Assembly (NCBI RefSeq): GCF_042693015.1
Contig: NZ_CP170544.1
Span: 4,092,001-4,156,000, forward strand
From: Sphingomonas_E sp042693015
Lineage (GTDB): Bacteria; Pseudomonadota; Alphaproteobacteria; Sphingomonadales; Sphingomonadaceae
Reading direction: 5' to 3'
DNA length: 64,000 nt
Shown here: one piece after another, positions 39,783-48,709 of the stretch
Layout of the letters: the number at the start of each line of letters is the position of its first letter
Position numbering within the stretch: the stretch's first letter is position 1
Notes under the pieces: model-generated
What the model saw: the letters and a program-made list of their open reading frames with translations, nothing else
Databases searched by the model: none
What the model was told of the DNA's origin: nothing
Position numbers and translations under genes: made by a program

Positions 39783-41045
39783 ATGGACCGCGTGGTCGAA
39801 AAGAAGCGTCTGCCGGCCAGGCTCAAGCTCGGCATCGCGGCCGGCGTCGGGCTGGCCGGGCTCGGCGGCTTCTGGATGCTGGCGCCTTCGGGCGACAGCC
39901 AGACCGTCGCCGCCTCGCGCCTCGCGATCGGCGAGGTGCGCCAGGGCGTGTTCGAGGATTTCCTGCCGCTGCGCGCCCGCGTCACCCCGCTCGTCACCGT
40001 TTATCTCGATGCGGTCGAAGGCGGCCGGGTCGAGAAAGTGCTGGTCGAGGACGGCGCCACCGTCGCCAAGGGGCAGTTGCTCGCCGAGCTTTCCAACGCC
40101 GATCTCCAGCTTTCCGTGCTGGCCCGCCAGACCGAGGTGGCCGAACAGCTCAACAATATGCGCAGCCAGGAACTGGCGCTCTCGCGCACCCGCCTCGACA
40201 ATCAGCGCGCGATCATCGAATCCGACGCCGCCGCCGCCAAGGCCCGCCGGCAATATGAGCGCGAGGCTGCGCTGACCGAGAAAGGCTGGGTCGCCAAGAA
40301 GACCTTCGCCGACACGGCCGAGGATTATCGCTTCCAGCAGCGTCGCGCCGCCGTGCTGCGCACCGCCCAGGCCACCGACGAGCGGCTCCAGTCGCAGCAA
40401 CTCGCCCAGCTCCGCAAGTCGGCGGAATCGTTGCAGGCGAGCTTCGGCATCGCCACCGCCAATCTCGAATCGCTCAACCTGCGCGCGCCGGTCGCGGGGC
40501 AGCTCACCGCTTTTTCGATCCAGATCGGCCAGTCGATGCAGCAGGGCGAACGGCTCGGCCAGATCGACAGCCCGGGCCGCAACAAGCTCGCCGCCGGCGT
40601 CGACGAATATTATCTCGGCCGCGTCCAGCCCGGCCAGGCGGCGACGCTCGAACATGGCGGCAAGCCCTATCGGCTCAAGGTCGCGAAAATCTATCCGCAG
40701 GTCCGCGACGGCCAGTTCGAGGTCGATCTGATATTCGTCGGGCCCGAACCCGCGGGCATCCAGCGCGGGCAGACCCTGCAGGCCAAGCTGACGCTCAGCG
40801 ATCCCGCGCCTGCACGCATCCTGCCCAACGGCGCCTTCTACAACGATAGCGGCGGCGCCTGGGTGTTTGTCGTCGCTCCCAATGGCAAGAGCGCGGAGAA
40901 GCGCACCGTCCGCCTCGGTCGCCGCAATGCCGATTTCATCGAGGTACTCGACGGGCTCGAACCCGGCGAGCGCGTCATCACCTCCCCCTATACGGGCCTC
41001 ACCGACAAGGCGCGGCTCGATCTCGACCTCTCGGACAAGGACTGA
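39783..41045 (+). CDS. HlyD/MacA-type periplasmic adaptor
   Basis: A 420-residue membrane-fusion protein. It has an N-terminal anchor (about 12-30), a biotinyl-lipoyl-like half-motif GGRVEKVLVEDGATVAKGQ, split by residues 78-97, a helical hairpin (about 110-220) and the matching lipoyl half and barrel (LRAPVAGQLTAF, split from GQSMQQGERLGQI). It links the inner-membrane ABC complex to the outer envelope. An in-frame ATG at 39717 gives 22 more residues, but the sigma-54 promoter would start the RNA at about 39716, so the ATG at 39783 is preferred; it also matches the MDR-VEKK start of relatives. The ribosome-binding site is weak. The ATPase gene follows after 5 nt. Confidence 0.9.
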   Translation: MDRVVEKKRLPARLKLGIAAGVGLAGLGGFWMLAPSGDSQTVAASRLAIGEVRQGVFEDFLPLRARVTPLVTVYLDAVEGGRVEKVLVEDGATVAKGQLLAELSNADLQLSVLARQTEVAEQLNNMRSQELALSRTRLDNQRAIIESDAAAAKARRQYEREAALTEKGWVAKKTFADTAEDYRFQQRRAAVLRTAQATDERLQSQQLAQLRKSAESLQASFGIATANLESLNLRAPVAGQLTAFSIQIGQSMQQGERLGQIDSPGRNKLAAGVDEYYLGRVQPGQAATLEHGGKPYRLKVAKIYPQVRDGQFEVDLIFVGPEPAGIQRGQTLQAKLTLSDPAPARILPNGAFYNDSGGAWVFVVAPNGKSAEKRTVRLGRRNADFIEVLDGLEPGERVITSPYTGLTDKARLDLDLSDKD

Positions 41046-41050
41046 AGCCG

Positions 41051-41731
41051 ATGCTGAGCCTGCGCAACCTTTCCCGCACCTACCGCACCGACACCGTCGA
41101 GACGACGGCGCTTGACGCGATCGACCTCGACATTCTCGACGGCGAATTCGTCGCGATCATGGGGCCGTCGGGCTGCGGCAAATCGACCCTGCTCAACATC
41201 CTCGGCATGCTCGACAGCCCGACCGCGGGTTCCTACCGTTTCCGCGATCAGGAAGTGGCCGGCCTCTCCGAACCGCAGCTGGCCGACGTCCGCAAGCGCA
41301 ACATCGGCTTCATCTTCCAGAGCTTTAACCTGGTGGACGAGCTGAGCGTCCGCGAGAATGTTGAGCTCGCTCTGCTCTATCACGGCATCCCCGCGGCCGA
41401 ACGCCGCAAGCGCGTCGATCTCGTCATGGATCGCGTCGGCATTGCCCACCGCGCTGACCATCGCCCTAGCCAGCTTTCGGGCGGCCAGCAGCAGCGCGTC
41501 GCCGTCGCCCGCGCCGTCGTCGGCAAGCCGGCGCTGGTGCTGGCGGACGAGCCCACCGGCAATCTCGACACGCAGCATGGCGAAGAGGTGATGCACATGC
41601 TGCAGGCGCTAAACCGCGACGGCACAACCATTGTCATGGTCACCCACTCGCCGTCCCATGCCGATTATGCCAGCCGCGTCGTCAACATGCTCGACGGCCG
41701 CGTGCTCGTCGAACGGCGCCGCGCCGCCTGA
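41051..41731 (+). CDS. ABC transporter ATP-binding protein (MacB/LolD type)
   Basis: A 226-residue ATPase of the MacB/LolD/FtsE group. Walker A is GPSGCGKST (about 38-46), the Q-loop is in GFIFQSFNLVDE, the signature LSGGQQQRVA (near 140) and Walker B LVLADEPTGNLD are intact. It powers the FtsX-type permease encoded 23 nt downstream. In this class the ATPase drives mechanotransmission rather than movement of substrate through the membrane domain. Confidence 0.95.
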   Translation: MLSLRNLSRTYRTDTVETTALDAIDLDILDGEFVAIMGPSGCGKSTLLNILGMLDSPTAGSYRFRDQEVAGLSEPQLADVRKRNIGFIFQSFNLVDELSVRENVELALLYHGIPAAERRKRVDLVMDRVGIAHRADHRPSQLSGGQQQRVAVARAVVGKPALVLADEPTGNLDTQHGEEVMHMLQALNRDGTTIVMVTHSPSHADYASRVVNMLDGRVLVERRRAA

Positions 41732-41754
41732 TATCGGGGGAGAGGATCAAGGCC

Positions 41755-44259
41755 ATGTGGCGCAACTATCTCACCGTCGGCATCCGCTCGCTGGCGAAGA
41801 ACCGCGCCTATGCGCTCATCAACATTCTCGGTCTCGCCATCGGCATGGCGGCGTGCATCCTCATCCTGCTCTTCGTCCGCTACGAATTCACCTACGACCA
41901 GTTCCTCGGCAATGCCGATAACACCTATGAGCTGCAGTCCTTCTACACGTCTAAGGAGACGGGCCAGCAGTTCAACATCCAGATGACCGCCTATGTGGCG
42001 GGCACGATGCTCAAGAAGGATTTTCCGCAGGTCGAAAAGACCGTCTTCGCGCTGAGCGGCAGTCCGGTCGTCATGAAGGACGGCCAGGCGACGGCGGCCA
42101 ACGACATATTGCTGGTCGACGGCCCCTTCTTCGACATCGTCCGCTTCCCCTTCGCCACCGGCAATCCCGCAACCGCTTTGTCGGAAGCGGGCACGGTCGT
42201 CCTTACCGAGGCCGAGGCGATGAAACGCTACGGCACCACCAATGTGGTCGGCCAGACGATGACGATGATCACCCGCGGCAAGACCATGGATTTCCGCATC
42301 ACCGGCATCGTCAAGGATCCGCCCAAGAACAGCAGCTTCCACCTGACGATCATCGCCCGCATCGATTTCACCAGCTATTTCGCCGAGCAGCCCGAGTTCA
42401 TGGAAGAATGGGGCTGGCAATCGGGCTGGGTGTTCGCCCAGCTCAAGCCCGGCACCGACGTGCAGACGCTGCAGTCCCAATTCCCCGCCTGGGAAAAGCG
42501 CAACATCGCCGACGAGGATGTCGAAGGCATCCGTTACAATGCCGGTGACGAGCAGGACTGGCGCCTGGTCAATGTGCGCGACATCCATCTCGGCGAAGCG
42601 CAGGGCGCATCGATGACGCCGGGCAATGACAAGCGCACGGTCTATACCTTCGCGGTGATCGCGCTGCTGATCCTCGGCATGGCGTGCGTCAACTTCACCA
42701 ACCTCGCCACCGCGCGCGCCAGCCAGCGCGCCCGCGAAGTGGCGCTGCGCAAGGTGCTCGGCGCCAACCGCCGCCAGCTCATCGGCCAGTTCGTCGGCGA
42801 ATCGATCCTCGTCGCCGCAATCGCGATGCTGGTCGCTCTCGCCATTGCCGAGTTGCTGCTGCCGCTCTTCGCCAACTTCCTTGATGCCAGGCTGCAGCTC
42901 CATTATTTCGGCAGCGATGGCGTGTTGCTGCCGATCCTCCTGCTGGTTCTGATCGTCGGCGTCGCGGGCGGCCTCTATCCGGCCCTCGTCCTTTCCCGCT
43001 TCCAGCCGGCACGCGTGCTCAAGGCCAATCGCTCGGCGGCGGATACCGAAGGGTCCGCGCGGCTGCGCAGTATCCTCGTCGTCGGCCAGTTCGCCGTGTC
43101 GATTGGGCTGATCATCTGCACGGCGATCATCTACACGCAGACGATGTATGCGCAGAGCGTCGACCCCGGCTATCGCCGCGACGGCATCTTGCAGGTCGAT
43201 AATTTCGGCCGCCGCCAGATCGAGACCCGCAAGCAGACGATCAAGGACGAGATCGCCCGCGTCGAAGGCGTGACGATGGTCGCCGGCACCGGCATGGGGG
43301 TCAACACGCGCAACAACAGCAACCGCGGTTTCCAGGTGCCGGGGCGCAAGGATGCCGTGAACATCGGCACTTATAGCACCGATCCGGAATGGGTGGACGC
43401 TATGGGCATCCGCATGCTCGCCGGCCGCAAGCTCGATCGCAACCGCCCAGCCGACGACGCCACCGTGCCCTTCCCCGAAGATCCGGTGGTAGAACAGGCG
43501 CTGGCCCGGCGTGGCGTCAACATGGTCATCAACGCGCTGGCGGCCAAGCGGCTCGGCTTCGCCAGCCCGGCGGATGCGGTGGGCAAGACCGTCCGCACCA
43601 GCATGGTCGACAGCGAGAAATACGGCCTCACGCCGGTGACGATCGTCGGCGTGATGGACGATTCCCGCTTCCGTTCGATCCGCACGCCGATCGATCCGAT
43701 CATGATCACCCGCAACGACAATAATTATGACGTGCTGGTGGTTCGCTACAACGGCGATCCCAAGGTGGTGCGCGAACGGATCGAGCGCGCGTGGAAGAAG
43801 ATCGCGCCCGACGCACCGTTCGAGGCGGAGTTCAGCGAGGATATCGTCCGCGAGCTTTATTCGAAGGAAGCCGCCCGCGCGCAGATGTTCGCCGCCTTCG
43901 CCGTGCTCGCGGTGGTCGTCGGCTGCCTCGGCTTGTTCGGGCTCGCCACCTTCACTGCCGAACGCCGGACCAAGGAAATCGGTATCCGCAAGGTGCTGGG
44001 CGCCCGGACGCGGGACATCGTCCAGTTGCTCGTGTGGCAGTTCAGCCGGCCGGTGCTGATCGCCAATCTGATCGCCTGGCCGATCGCCTGGTGGGTGATG
44101 CGGGATTGGCTGAACGGCTTCGACAGCCGCATCGCGCTCGGGCCGACGCCCTTCCTGCTCGCCGGCCTGCTCGCGCTGCTGATCGCGGTCGGCACGATCG
44201 GCAGCCACGCCTTCCGCGTCGCCCGGGCGAACCCGGTCCACGCGCTCCGGTACGAATAG
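41755..44259 (+). CDS. ABC transporter permease, double MacB/FtsX unit
   Basis: An 834-residue permease made of two MacB-like halves. Half one has a membrane segment at about 18-40, a periplasmic domain to about 290 and three segments at about 297-317, 345-370 and 385-408. Half two repeats this plan: about 438-462, periplasmic to about 700, then 705-730, 762-782 and 802-822. Both FtsX cores contain the conserved AxxREVALRKVLGANR / TKEIGIRKVLGARTR coupling helix. One chain can therefore form what MacB forms as a dimer. It is the last gene of the operon. No outer-membrane factor gene is nearby. Confidence 0.92.
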   Translation: MWRNYLTVGIRSLAKNRAYALINILGLAIGMAACILILLFVRYEFTYDQFLGNADNTYELQSFYTSKETGQQFNIQMTAYVAGTMLKKDFPQVEKTVFALSGSPVVMKDGQATAANDILLVDGPFFDIVRFPFATGNPATALSEAGTVVLTEAEAMKRYGTTNVVGQTMTMITRGKTMDFRITGIVKDPPKNSSFHLTIIARIDFTSYFAEQPEFMEEWGWQSGWVFAQLKPGTDVQTLQSQFPAWEKRNIADEDVEGIRYNAGDEQDWRLVNVRDIHLGEAQGASMTPGNDKRTVYTFAVIALLILGMACVNFTNLATARASQRAREVALRKVLGANRRQLIGQFVGESILVAAIAMLVALAIAELLLPLFANFLDARLQLHYFGSDGVLLPILLLVLIVGVAGGLYPALVLSRFQPARVLKANRSAADTEGSARLRSILVVGQFAVSIGLIICTAIIYTQTMYAQSVDPGYRRDGILQVDNFGRRQIETRKQTIKDEIARVEGVTMVAGTGMGVNTRNNSNRGFQVPGRKDAVNIGTYSTDPEWVDAMGIRMLAGRKLDRNRPADDATVPFPEDPVVEQALARRGVNMVINALAAKRLGFASPADAVGKTVRTSMVDSEKYGLTPVTIVGVMDDSRFRSIRTPIDPIMITRNDNNYDVLVVRYNGDPKVVRERIERAWKKIAPDAPFEAEFSEDIVRELYSKEAARAQMFAAFAVLAVVVGCLGLFGLATFTAERRTKEIGIRKVLGARTRDIVQLLVWQFSRPVLIANLIAWPIAWWVMRDWLNGFDSRIALGPTPFLLAGLLALLIAVGTIGSHAFRVARANPVHALRYE

Positions 44260-44280
44260 GCCCCTTACCTGTTCGTCGCG

Positions 44281-44312
44281 CCGCCCTGTCCGCTTGACCG
44301 CGGGCAGGGCGG
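44281..44312 (+). terminator. Terminator-like hairpin after the exporter operon
   Basis: A 13-bp stem with one T:G pair joins 44281-44293 to 44300-44312 around a 6-nt loop, 21 nt after the permease stop. The tail TCGCGTTT is only weakly T-rich, but stem strength and place support termination. Confidence 0.65.
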
Positions 44313-44375
44313 TCGCGTTTCCACTTCCCGTTCCCTTATTGCGTTACCCCAGCGAGAATGGGTGGCGCGTGTGGG

Positions 44376-45347
44376 TTACCGCAGCGTCTCCAGAAACTTC
44401 AGCATCAGCCCCGTCACCGCCTCCGGCTGCTCCATCTGAACCAGATGACCCGCCCCCGGCAGCATCTCGACCGCGCGGACGTCTCCATGGTGGAGCTTGA
44501 TGGCGCCCAGCGGATCGTCGCCATGGAAGCCTTCCAGGTCGACGTCATTCTCGGTGCCGATGAAGAAATAAGGCGCCTGGGTCTTCACCCCCTCGAACGC
44601 CCGGCGCTGTTGCCAGCGCAGGTCCATCGCCCGATACCAGTTGAGCCCGCCAGTGAAGCCGGACCGGCTATATTCGGACACATAATATTCCATGTCGCAT
44701 TCGCTCATCCACGCCCAGGGCAGCGGCGGCGGATCGGGCAAGGCCGTGCGATAAGCCGTCCCCGGCGGGTAGTTCCACATGTCGAGCAGATGGTGCGCGC
44801 CGCTCAGCCCCCATAGCACCGCCTTCAGGAAATCGCGCGGGTCGGCATCGAGCGCGGCATCGGCCACGCCCGGCTGATCGACGAAATAATGGATGTGGGA
44901 GAAGTGTTTGGCCGCCATGTCGGCCGCTTCCTTCAGCGGCGACAGTTCGGGCAGGTGGGGCGTATGGGGATTCTGCAGGCCGATGATCCCGGCAACGCGA
45001 TCCGGGTGGCGGACGGCGAGATCGTAGATCGCGAACACCCCGAAATCGAGCCCCGCGAACACCGCTTTCTCTTCGTCCAGATGATCGAGCAGGCCGATCA
45101 GGTCGCCGACGGTGTGGTCGCAATCGTAAAGCGCGGGGTCGGCCGGCGCTTCCGTCTGGCCCATGCCGCGCAGGTCGGGCGCGACCACCCGCCAGCCCGC
45201 GGCCGCAATCGCCGGTATCTGGTGCCGCCAGCTATACCAGAGGTGCGGAAAGCCATGGGCGAGGATGATCAGCGGCCCCTCCCCCTGCTCCACATAATGC
45301 ATGCGGATTCCGTTGATCCGCGCGTGGCGGTGCATCCATTCGGCCAT
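44376..45347 (-). CDS. Alpha/beta hydrolase, epoxide-hydrolase-like
   Basis: A 323-residue alpha/beta hydrolase. The oxyanion motif HGFPHLWYSW (about 31-40) and an aspartate nucleophile, Asp101 in AGLDFGVF, fit the epoxide hydrolase group, where the elbow usually reads GHDWG; here Leu and Phe replace His and Trp. A lid tyrosine is available in YYVSEYSRSGF, and the catalytic histidine is in GAGHLVQME near the end. Fluoroacetate dehalogenases share this layout and are an alternative. The ATG at 45347 has GAGGAG well placed. The gene converges on the exporter operon's terminator. Confidence 0.82.
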   Translation of the reverse strand: MAEWMHRHARINGIRMHYVEQGEGPLIILAHGFPHLWYSWRHQIPAIAAAGWRVVAPDLRGMGQTEAPADPALYDCDHTVGDLIGLLDHLDEEKAVFAGLDFGVFAIYDLAVRHPDRVAGIIGLQNPHTPHLPELSPLKEAADMAAKHFSHIHYFVDQPGVADAALDADPRDFLKAVLWGLSGAHHLLDMWNYPPGTAYRTALPDPPPLPWAWMSECDMEYYVSEYSRSGFTGGLNWYRAMDLRWQQRRAFEGVKTQAPYFFIGTENDVDLEGFHGDDPLGAIKLHHGDVRAVEMLPGAGHLVQMEQPEAVTGLMLKFLETLR

Positions 45348-45557
45348 GTCCGGCTCCTCTCCGGCCGGCAACCTATCCTTCCGCTAATGGCCTGTCGCCC
45401 GGATCGGTGACGGCAATGTCCCTTTGGCGAAACTTCGTTCTCTCCGCGAAATTACTGCCAAAATCGGTTATGGCTGCTCAATGGCTGTCGGTTTGTTAGG
45501 AAATTGTTAATACTTCGGCCCCAGCTTCTAGTTGGGTTGATCGCGACGGAGCGTATC

Positions 45558-46223
45558 ATGACGTCGAAGATCCTGTGCCTTGTGGCGCTTTTGCTTGTTT
45601 CCGGTTGCACGACAGCGCAGCCGGTGGATCGTGCTGACGTCAAGGTGTCGGTCGAGCCCCCGCCGCAACCGCAACTGCCCGAGTGGCGGACGATCGCGAA
45701 GAAAGAGGATCAGTCGGCGATCGACGCGCTGGGCGCCCGCTGGGCCTCCGCGCTGGCCGCCGTCAAGGCGTGGCGGAAGCCCGCGGTCACCGCCGAAGGC
45801 AAACTCCTCGAAGCCGACGCCGCTTTGGTCCGCCCCCTGCCCCCGCCCGGCCGTTACCGCTGCCGCACCTTGCGTTTTACCGGCACCCAGGGCGGTTTCC
45901 AGTCCTTCCAGCCCTGGTTCTGCTTCGTCGAGGAGGAAGGCGATCTCACGATCCTTACCAAGGCGACCGGCAGCGATCGTCCTCAGGGCCGGCTCTGGCC
46001 GGACGGGGAAAAACGGCTGATCTTCCTCGGCTCCACGCTCCGCGGCCCGGAAGGCCCCGCCCCGGCCTATGGCGACAGCCCGGATACCGACACCGCTGGC
46101 GTGTGCGAGCGGGTCGGCGATTTCCAGTGGCGGCTGGTGGTTCCGCGCGGCGGCAACGACCTCGACATCATCGAGCTCGTGCCCGATGTCGCGCCACCGT
46201 CGCCGCCGCCTTCCTGGCGCTAA
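45558..46223 (+). CDS. DUF4893 domain lipoprotein
   Basis: A 221-residue probable lipoprotein. The signal segment ends in VSGC (Cys near 17). A Pro-rich linker precedes a domain resembling DUF4893: ADAALVRPLPPPGRYRCRT, split by residues 88-106, FQPWFCFVEEEGDL and a C-terminal CERVGDFQWRLV. The cysteines in YRC and WFC may pair. The family is periplasmic or cell-surface and has no known function. The gene is divergent from the epoxide-hydrolase-like gene and ends 3 nt before the convergent potF-type gene. Confidence 0.8.
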   Translation: MTSKILCLVALLLVSGCTTAQPVDRADVKVSVEPPPQPQLPEWRTIAKKEDQSAIDALGARWASALAAVKAWRKPAVTAEGKLLEADAALVRPLPPPGRYRCRTLRFTGTQGGFQSFQPWFCFVEEEGDLTILTKATGSDRPQGRLWPDGEKRLIFLGSTLRGPEGPAPAYGDSPDTDTAGVCERVGDFQWRLVVPRGGNDLDIIELVPDVAPPSPPPSWR

Positions 46224-46226
46224 ACC

Positions 46227-47321
46227 TCAGCTCGCGCGGACGCGGGTGAACAATTCCTCATATTTCCGCGACAGATCCTCGCTCGAATATTGGGCATATT
46301 CGCTGTTGGCGAGGTTGGTGGGGAAGATCACCGGGTTATTCTTATAGGCATCGTCCATCAGCGCCTTGGCGGCGGCATTGGGCGTCGGGAACTGAATCGT
46401 CTTGGAAATCTCCGCTCCCGCCTTCGCGTCGAGCAGATAGTTGATGAACTCGTGCGCCAGATCCGGGTTGGGCGCGCCCTTCGGGATCGACAGGCAGTCG
46501 GACGAGATTTGGCTGCCCTCCTTGGGCACCACGAAATCGATATCCTTGTCCTCGCGCATCACCTGCGCGATGTCGCCATTATATTCGATGCAGATGTCGA
46601 CGTCGCCAGCCAGCAGCAGATCCTGGCCATTGTCCTGGTGGAAGACGGCGACATTGGGCTTCTGCTTGATCAGCAGCTGTTCGACCTGCTTCAGCGAGGC
46701 GTCGTCGGCCGTATTCATCGGCTTGCCGAGATATTTCATCGCCAGCCGCACCATATCGCCCGCTTCGGACAGCAGGGCAATGCGCCCCTTATATTTGTCC
46801 GAATCGAACACCCACTTCCAGCTGTCCGGCACGCCGTCCATCTTCGACTTGCGATAGCCGATGCCCATCACCAGCCAGGTATAGGGCATGGAATGTTTGC
46901 GGCCGGGATCGAACTGCACGTCCTGGAATTCGGGCGCGACATTCTTGAAGTTCGGGATCTTCGCATGATCGAGCGGCATCAGCATGTCGGCCGCCACCAT
47001 CCGCTGGACAAAATCGTTGGTCGGCACGATCACATCATAGCCCTGGTTGCCCGCGCGCAGCTTGGCGAACAGTTCGTCGTTCGTCGCGAACAGGCTCATA
47101 TTGACGTCGATGCCGCTGGCGGCCTTGAAATCGGCCAGCGTGGTTTCGCCGATATAGGTGTCCCAATTGTAGAAATTGAGCGTCTTGGCCTTGGCGCCCG
47201 TCTCGCCGCCCTTGCCGCAGCCGGACAGCGAGGTGAAGCTGAGCCCCACCGCCGCGATACCCAGGCCAGCAAGAAACCCTCGGCGAGAAGGCGGCGGCAC
47301 GATCGTCGGCAGGTCGGTCAT
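46227..47321 (-). CDS. potF: Polyamine ABC transporter substrate-binding protein
   Basis: A 364-residue periplasmic binding protein of the PotD/PotF/SpuD type. The N terminus carries a twin-arginine-like motif (SRRGFLAG) and a possible lipobox (LSGC), then LNFYNWDTYIG, the family's signature opening. The acidic and aromatic residues expected in the ligand pocket are present in GYDVIVPTNDF and IEYNGDIA. It delivers putrescine or spermidine to the permease encoded 8 kb away (54.0-56.8 kb). It is transcribed apart from that operon, divergent from the PuuB-type gene 90 nt away. Confidence 0.93.
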   Translation of the reverse strand: MTDLPTIVPPPSRRGFLAGLGIAAVGLSFTSLSGCGKGGETGAKAKTLNFYNWDTYIGETTLADFKAASGIDVNMSLFATNDELFAKLRAGNQGYDVIVPTNDFVQRMVAADMLMPLDHAKIPNFKNVAPEFQDVQFDPGRKHSMPYTWLVMGIGYRKSKMDGVPDSWKWVFDSDKYKGRIALLSEAGDMVRLAMKYLGKPMNTADDASLKQVEQLLIKQKPNVAVFHQDNGQDLLLAGDVDICIEYNGDIAQVMREDKDIDFVVPKEGSQISSDCLSIPKGAPNPDLAHEFINYLLDAKAGAEISKTIQFPTPNAAAKALMDDAYKNNPVIFPTNLANSEYAQYSSEDLSRKYEELFTRVRAS

Positions 47322-47410
47322 CGAAGCCCCCTTCTGCTATGTCGAACTGAGGCTAAGATCACAGATGGCGGCCGTCAACGCCGCATTGCAACAAGCAAGG
47401 GACACGATCG

Positions 47411-48709
47411 ATGCGGGGCGACGGTGAGGATCGGGATTATCCGCCGTCCTGGTATGCCGCGACGGCGATCCCGGGCCCTGTCGCAGCGCCGCTCGACGGC
47501 GATGCGCGCGCCGATATCTGCATCATCGGCGGTGGCTATACCGGGCTCGGCGCGGCGCTCCGGCTGGCGGAGGCCGGCTGGCAAGTCCGGCTGATCGAAC
47601 AGGCACGGCTCGGCTGGGGCGCCTCAGGCCGCAATGGCGGCCAGGTCCATGTCGGCCAGCGCCGCGATCCCGAATGGCTGGAGCGCGTGCTTGGCCCCGA
47701 CGATGCGATGCACGTCTGGCGGATCGCGATCGACGCGCGCGATCATCTCGATCGGCTGATAGAAACCCACGGCATCCCCTGCGATTTCACCCCCGGCCTG
47801 CTCCACGTCGATCACAAGCGCCGCTACGTCCCCCACAGCCGCGCCGCGGTGGAGCTGCTCCGCTCCCGCTATGATTATCCCCATGCCGAGTTCGTCACCG
47901 GCGAGGCGCTGTCCGAAATGCTCGGTGCCAAGGGCTATCATGGCGGGATGCTCGATCGGCGCGGCGGCCATCTTCATCCGCTGAACCTCGCACTTGGCAT
48001 GGCCCACGCTGCCGCAGCAGCCGGCGCGCGTTTGCACGAACATACAGAAGGGACCGGCCTCACCCGCACCGCCGCCGGCTGGCAGGTGAAAACGGCACGC
48101 GGCACCATCACCGCCGACCGCATACTTCTCGCCGGCGACGGCTATCTCCGCGGCTTGTCACCCAAAACCGAAGCGCGGGTGATGCCGATCAACAATTATA
48201 TCGCCGTCACCGAGCCGCTGGGCGCGGCCCGCGCCCAGTCGTTGATCCGCGACAATGTCGCAGTCTCCGATTCGCGCTTCGTCGTCTATTATTTCCGCCT
48301 GACCCCCGATCATCGCCTGCTGTTCGGCGGCGGCGAGAATTATCGCTGGCGCTTCCCCGCCGACATCCCCGCCTTCGTCCGCCCGCACATGCTCAAGGTC
48401 TTTCCCCAGCTTGCCGATGTTAAGCTCGACTATGGCTGGGGCGGCACCCTCGGCGTCACGCCCACGCGGATGCCCTTCGTTCGAGAGGTCGAACCCGGCC
48501 TCACCGCGATCGGCGGCTATTCGGGCCTCGGCGTCGTCCTCGCCCCCTATTTCGGCAAGCTGCTGGGCGATGCGCTGGCCGGCGGCAACAGCCCCGACTT
48601 CACCCGTCTCACCCGCATCCCCGTACCCCCCTTCCCCGGCGGCAAATGGCTGCGCTGGCCGACCTTGGTGGCCGCGATGTCGATGTTTGCGCTTCGCGAT
48701 CGGCTCTAA
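47411..48709 (+). CDS. puuB: Gamma-glutamylputrescine oxidase-like FAD oxidoreductase
   Basis: A 432-residue DAO-family flavoprotein. The FAD-binding motif IIGGGYTGLGAAL is near residues 38-50, with SGRNGGQVHVGQRRD, split here by residues 73-87, as in PuuB. It should oxidise gamma-glutamylputrescine to gamma-glutamyl-aminobutyraldehyde with release of ammonia and peroxide. It is the only plus-strand gene in the polyamine island, divergent from potF, and its end overlaps the convergent aminotransferase by 4 nt. Confidence 0.9.
   Translation: MRGDGEDRDYPPSWYAATAIPGPVAAPLDGDARADICIIGGGYTGLGAALRLAEAGWQVRLIEQARLGWGASGRNGGQVHVGQRRDPEWLERVLGPDDAMHVWRIAIDARDHLDRLIETHGIPCDFTPGLLHVDHKRRYVPHSRAAVELLRSRYDYPHAEFVTGEALSEMLGAKGYHGGMLDRRGGHLHPLNLALGMAHAAAAAGARLHEHTEGTGLTRTAAGWQVKTARGTITADRILLAGDGYLRGLSPKTEARVMPINNYIAVTEPLGAARAQSLIRDNVAVSDSRFVVYYFRLTPDHRLLFGGGENYRWRFPADIPAFVRPHMLKVFPQLADVKLDYGWGGTLGVTPTRMPFVREVEPGLTAIGGYSGLGVVLAPYFGKLLGDALAGGNSPDFTRLTRIPVPPFPGGKWLRWPTLVAAMSMFALRDRL

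Noticed and set aside
41665..44241. Open frame of 858 codons on the minus strand opposite the exporter permease
   Set aside because: Shadow of the permease gene: composition is His/Asp/Glu/Arg-rich without motifs, while the plus strand has clear membrane segments and FtsX motifs.
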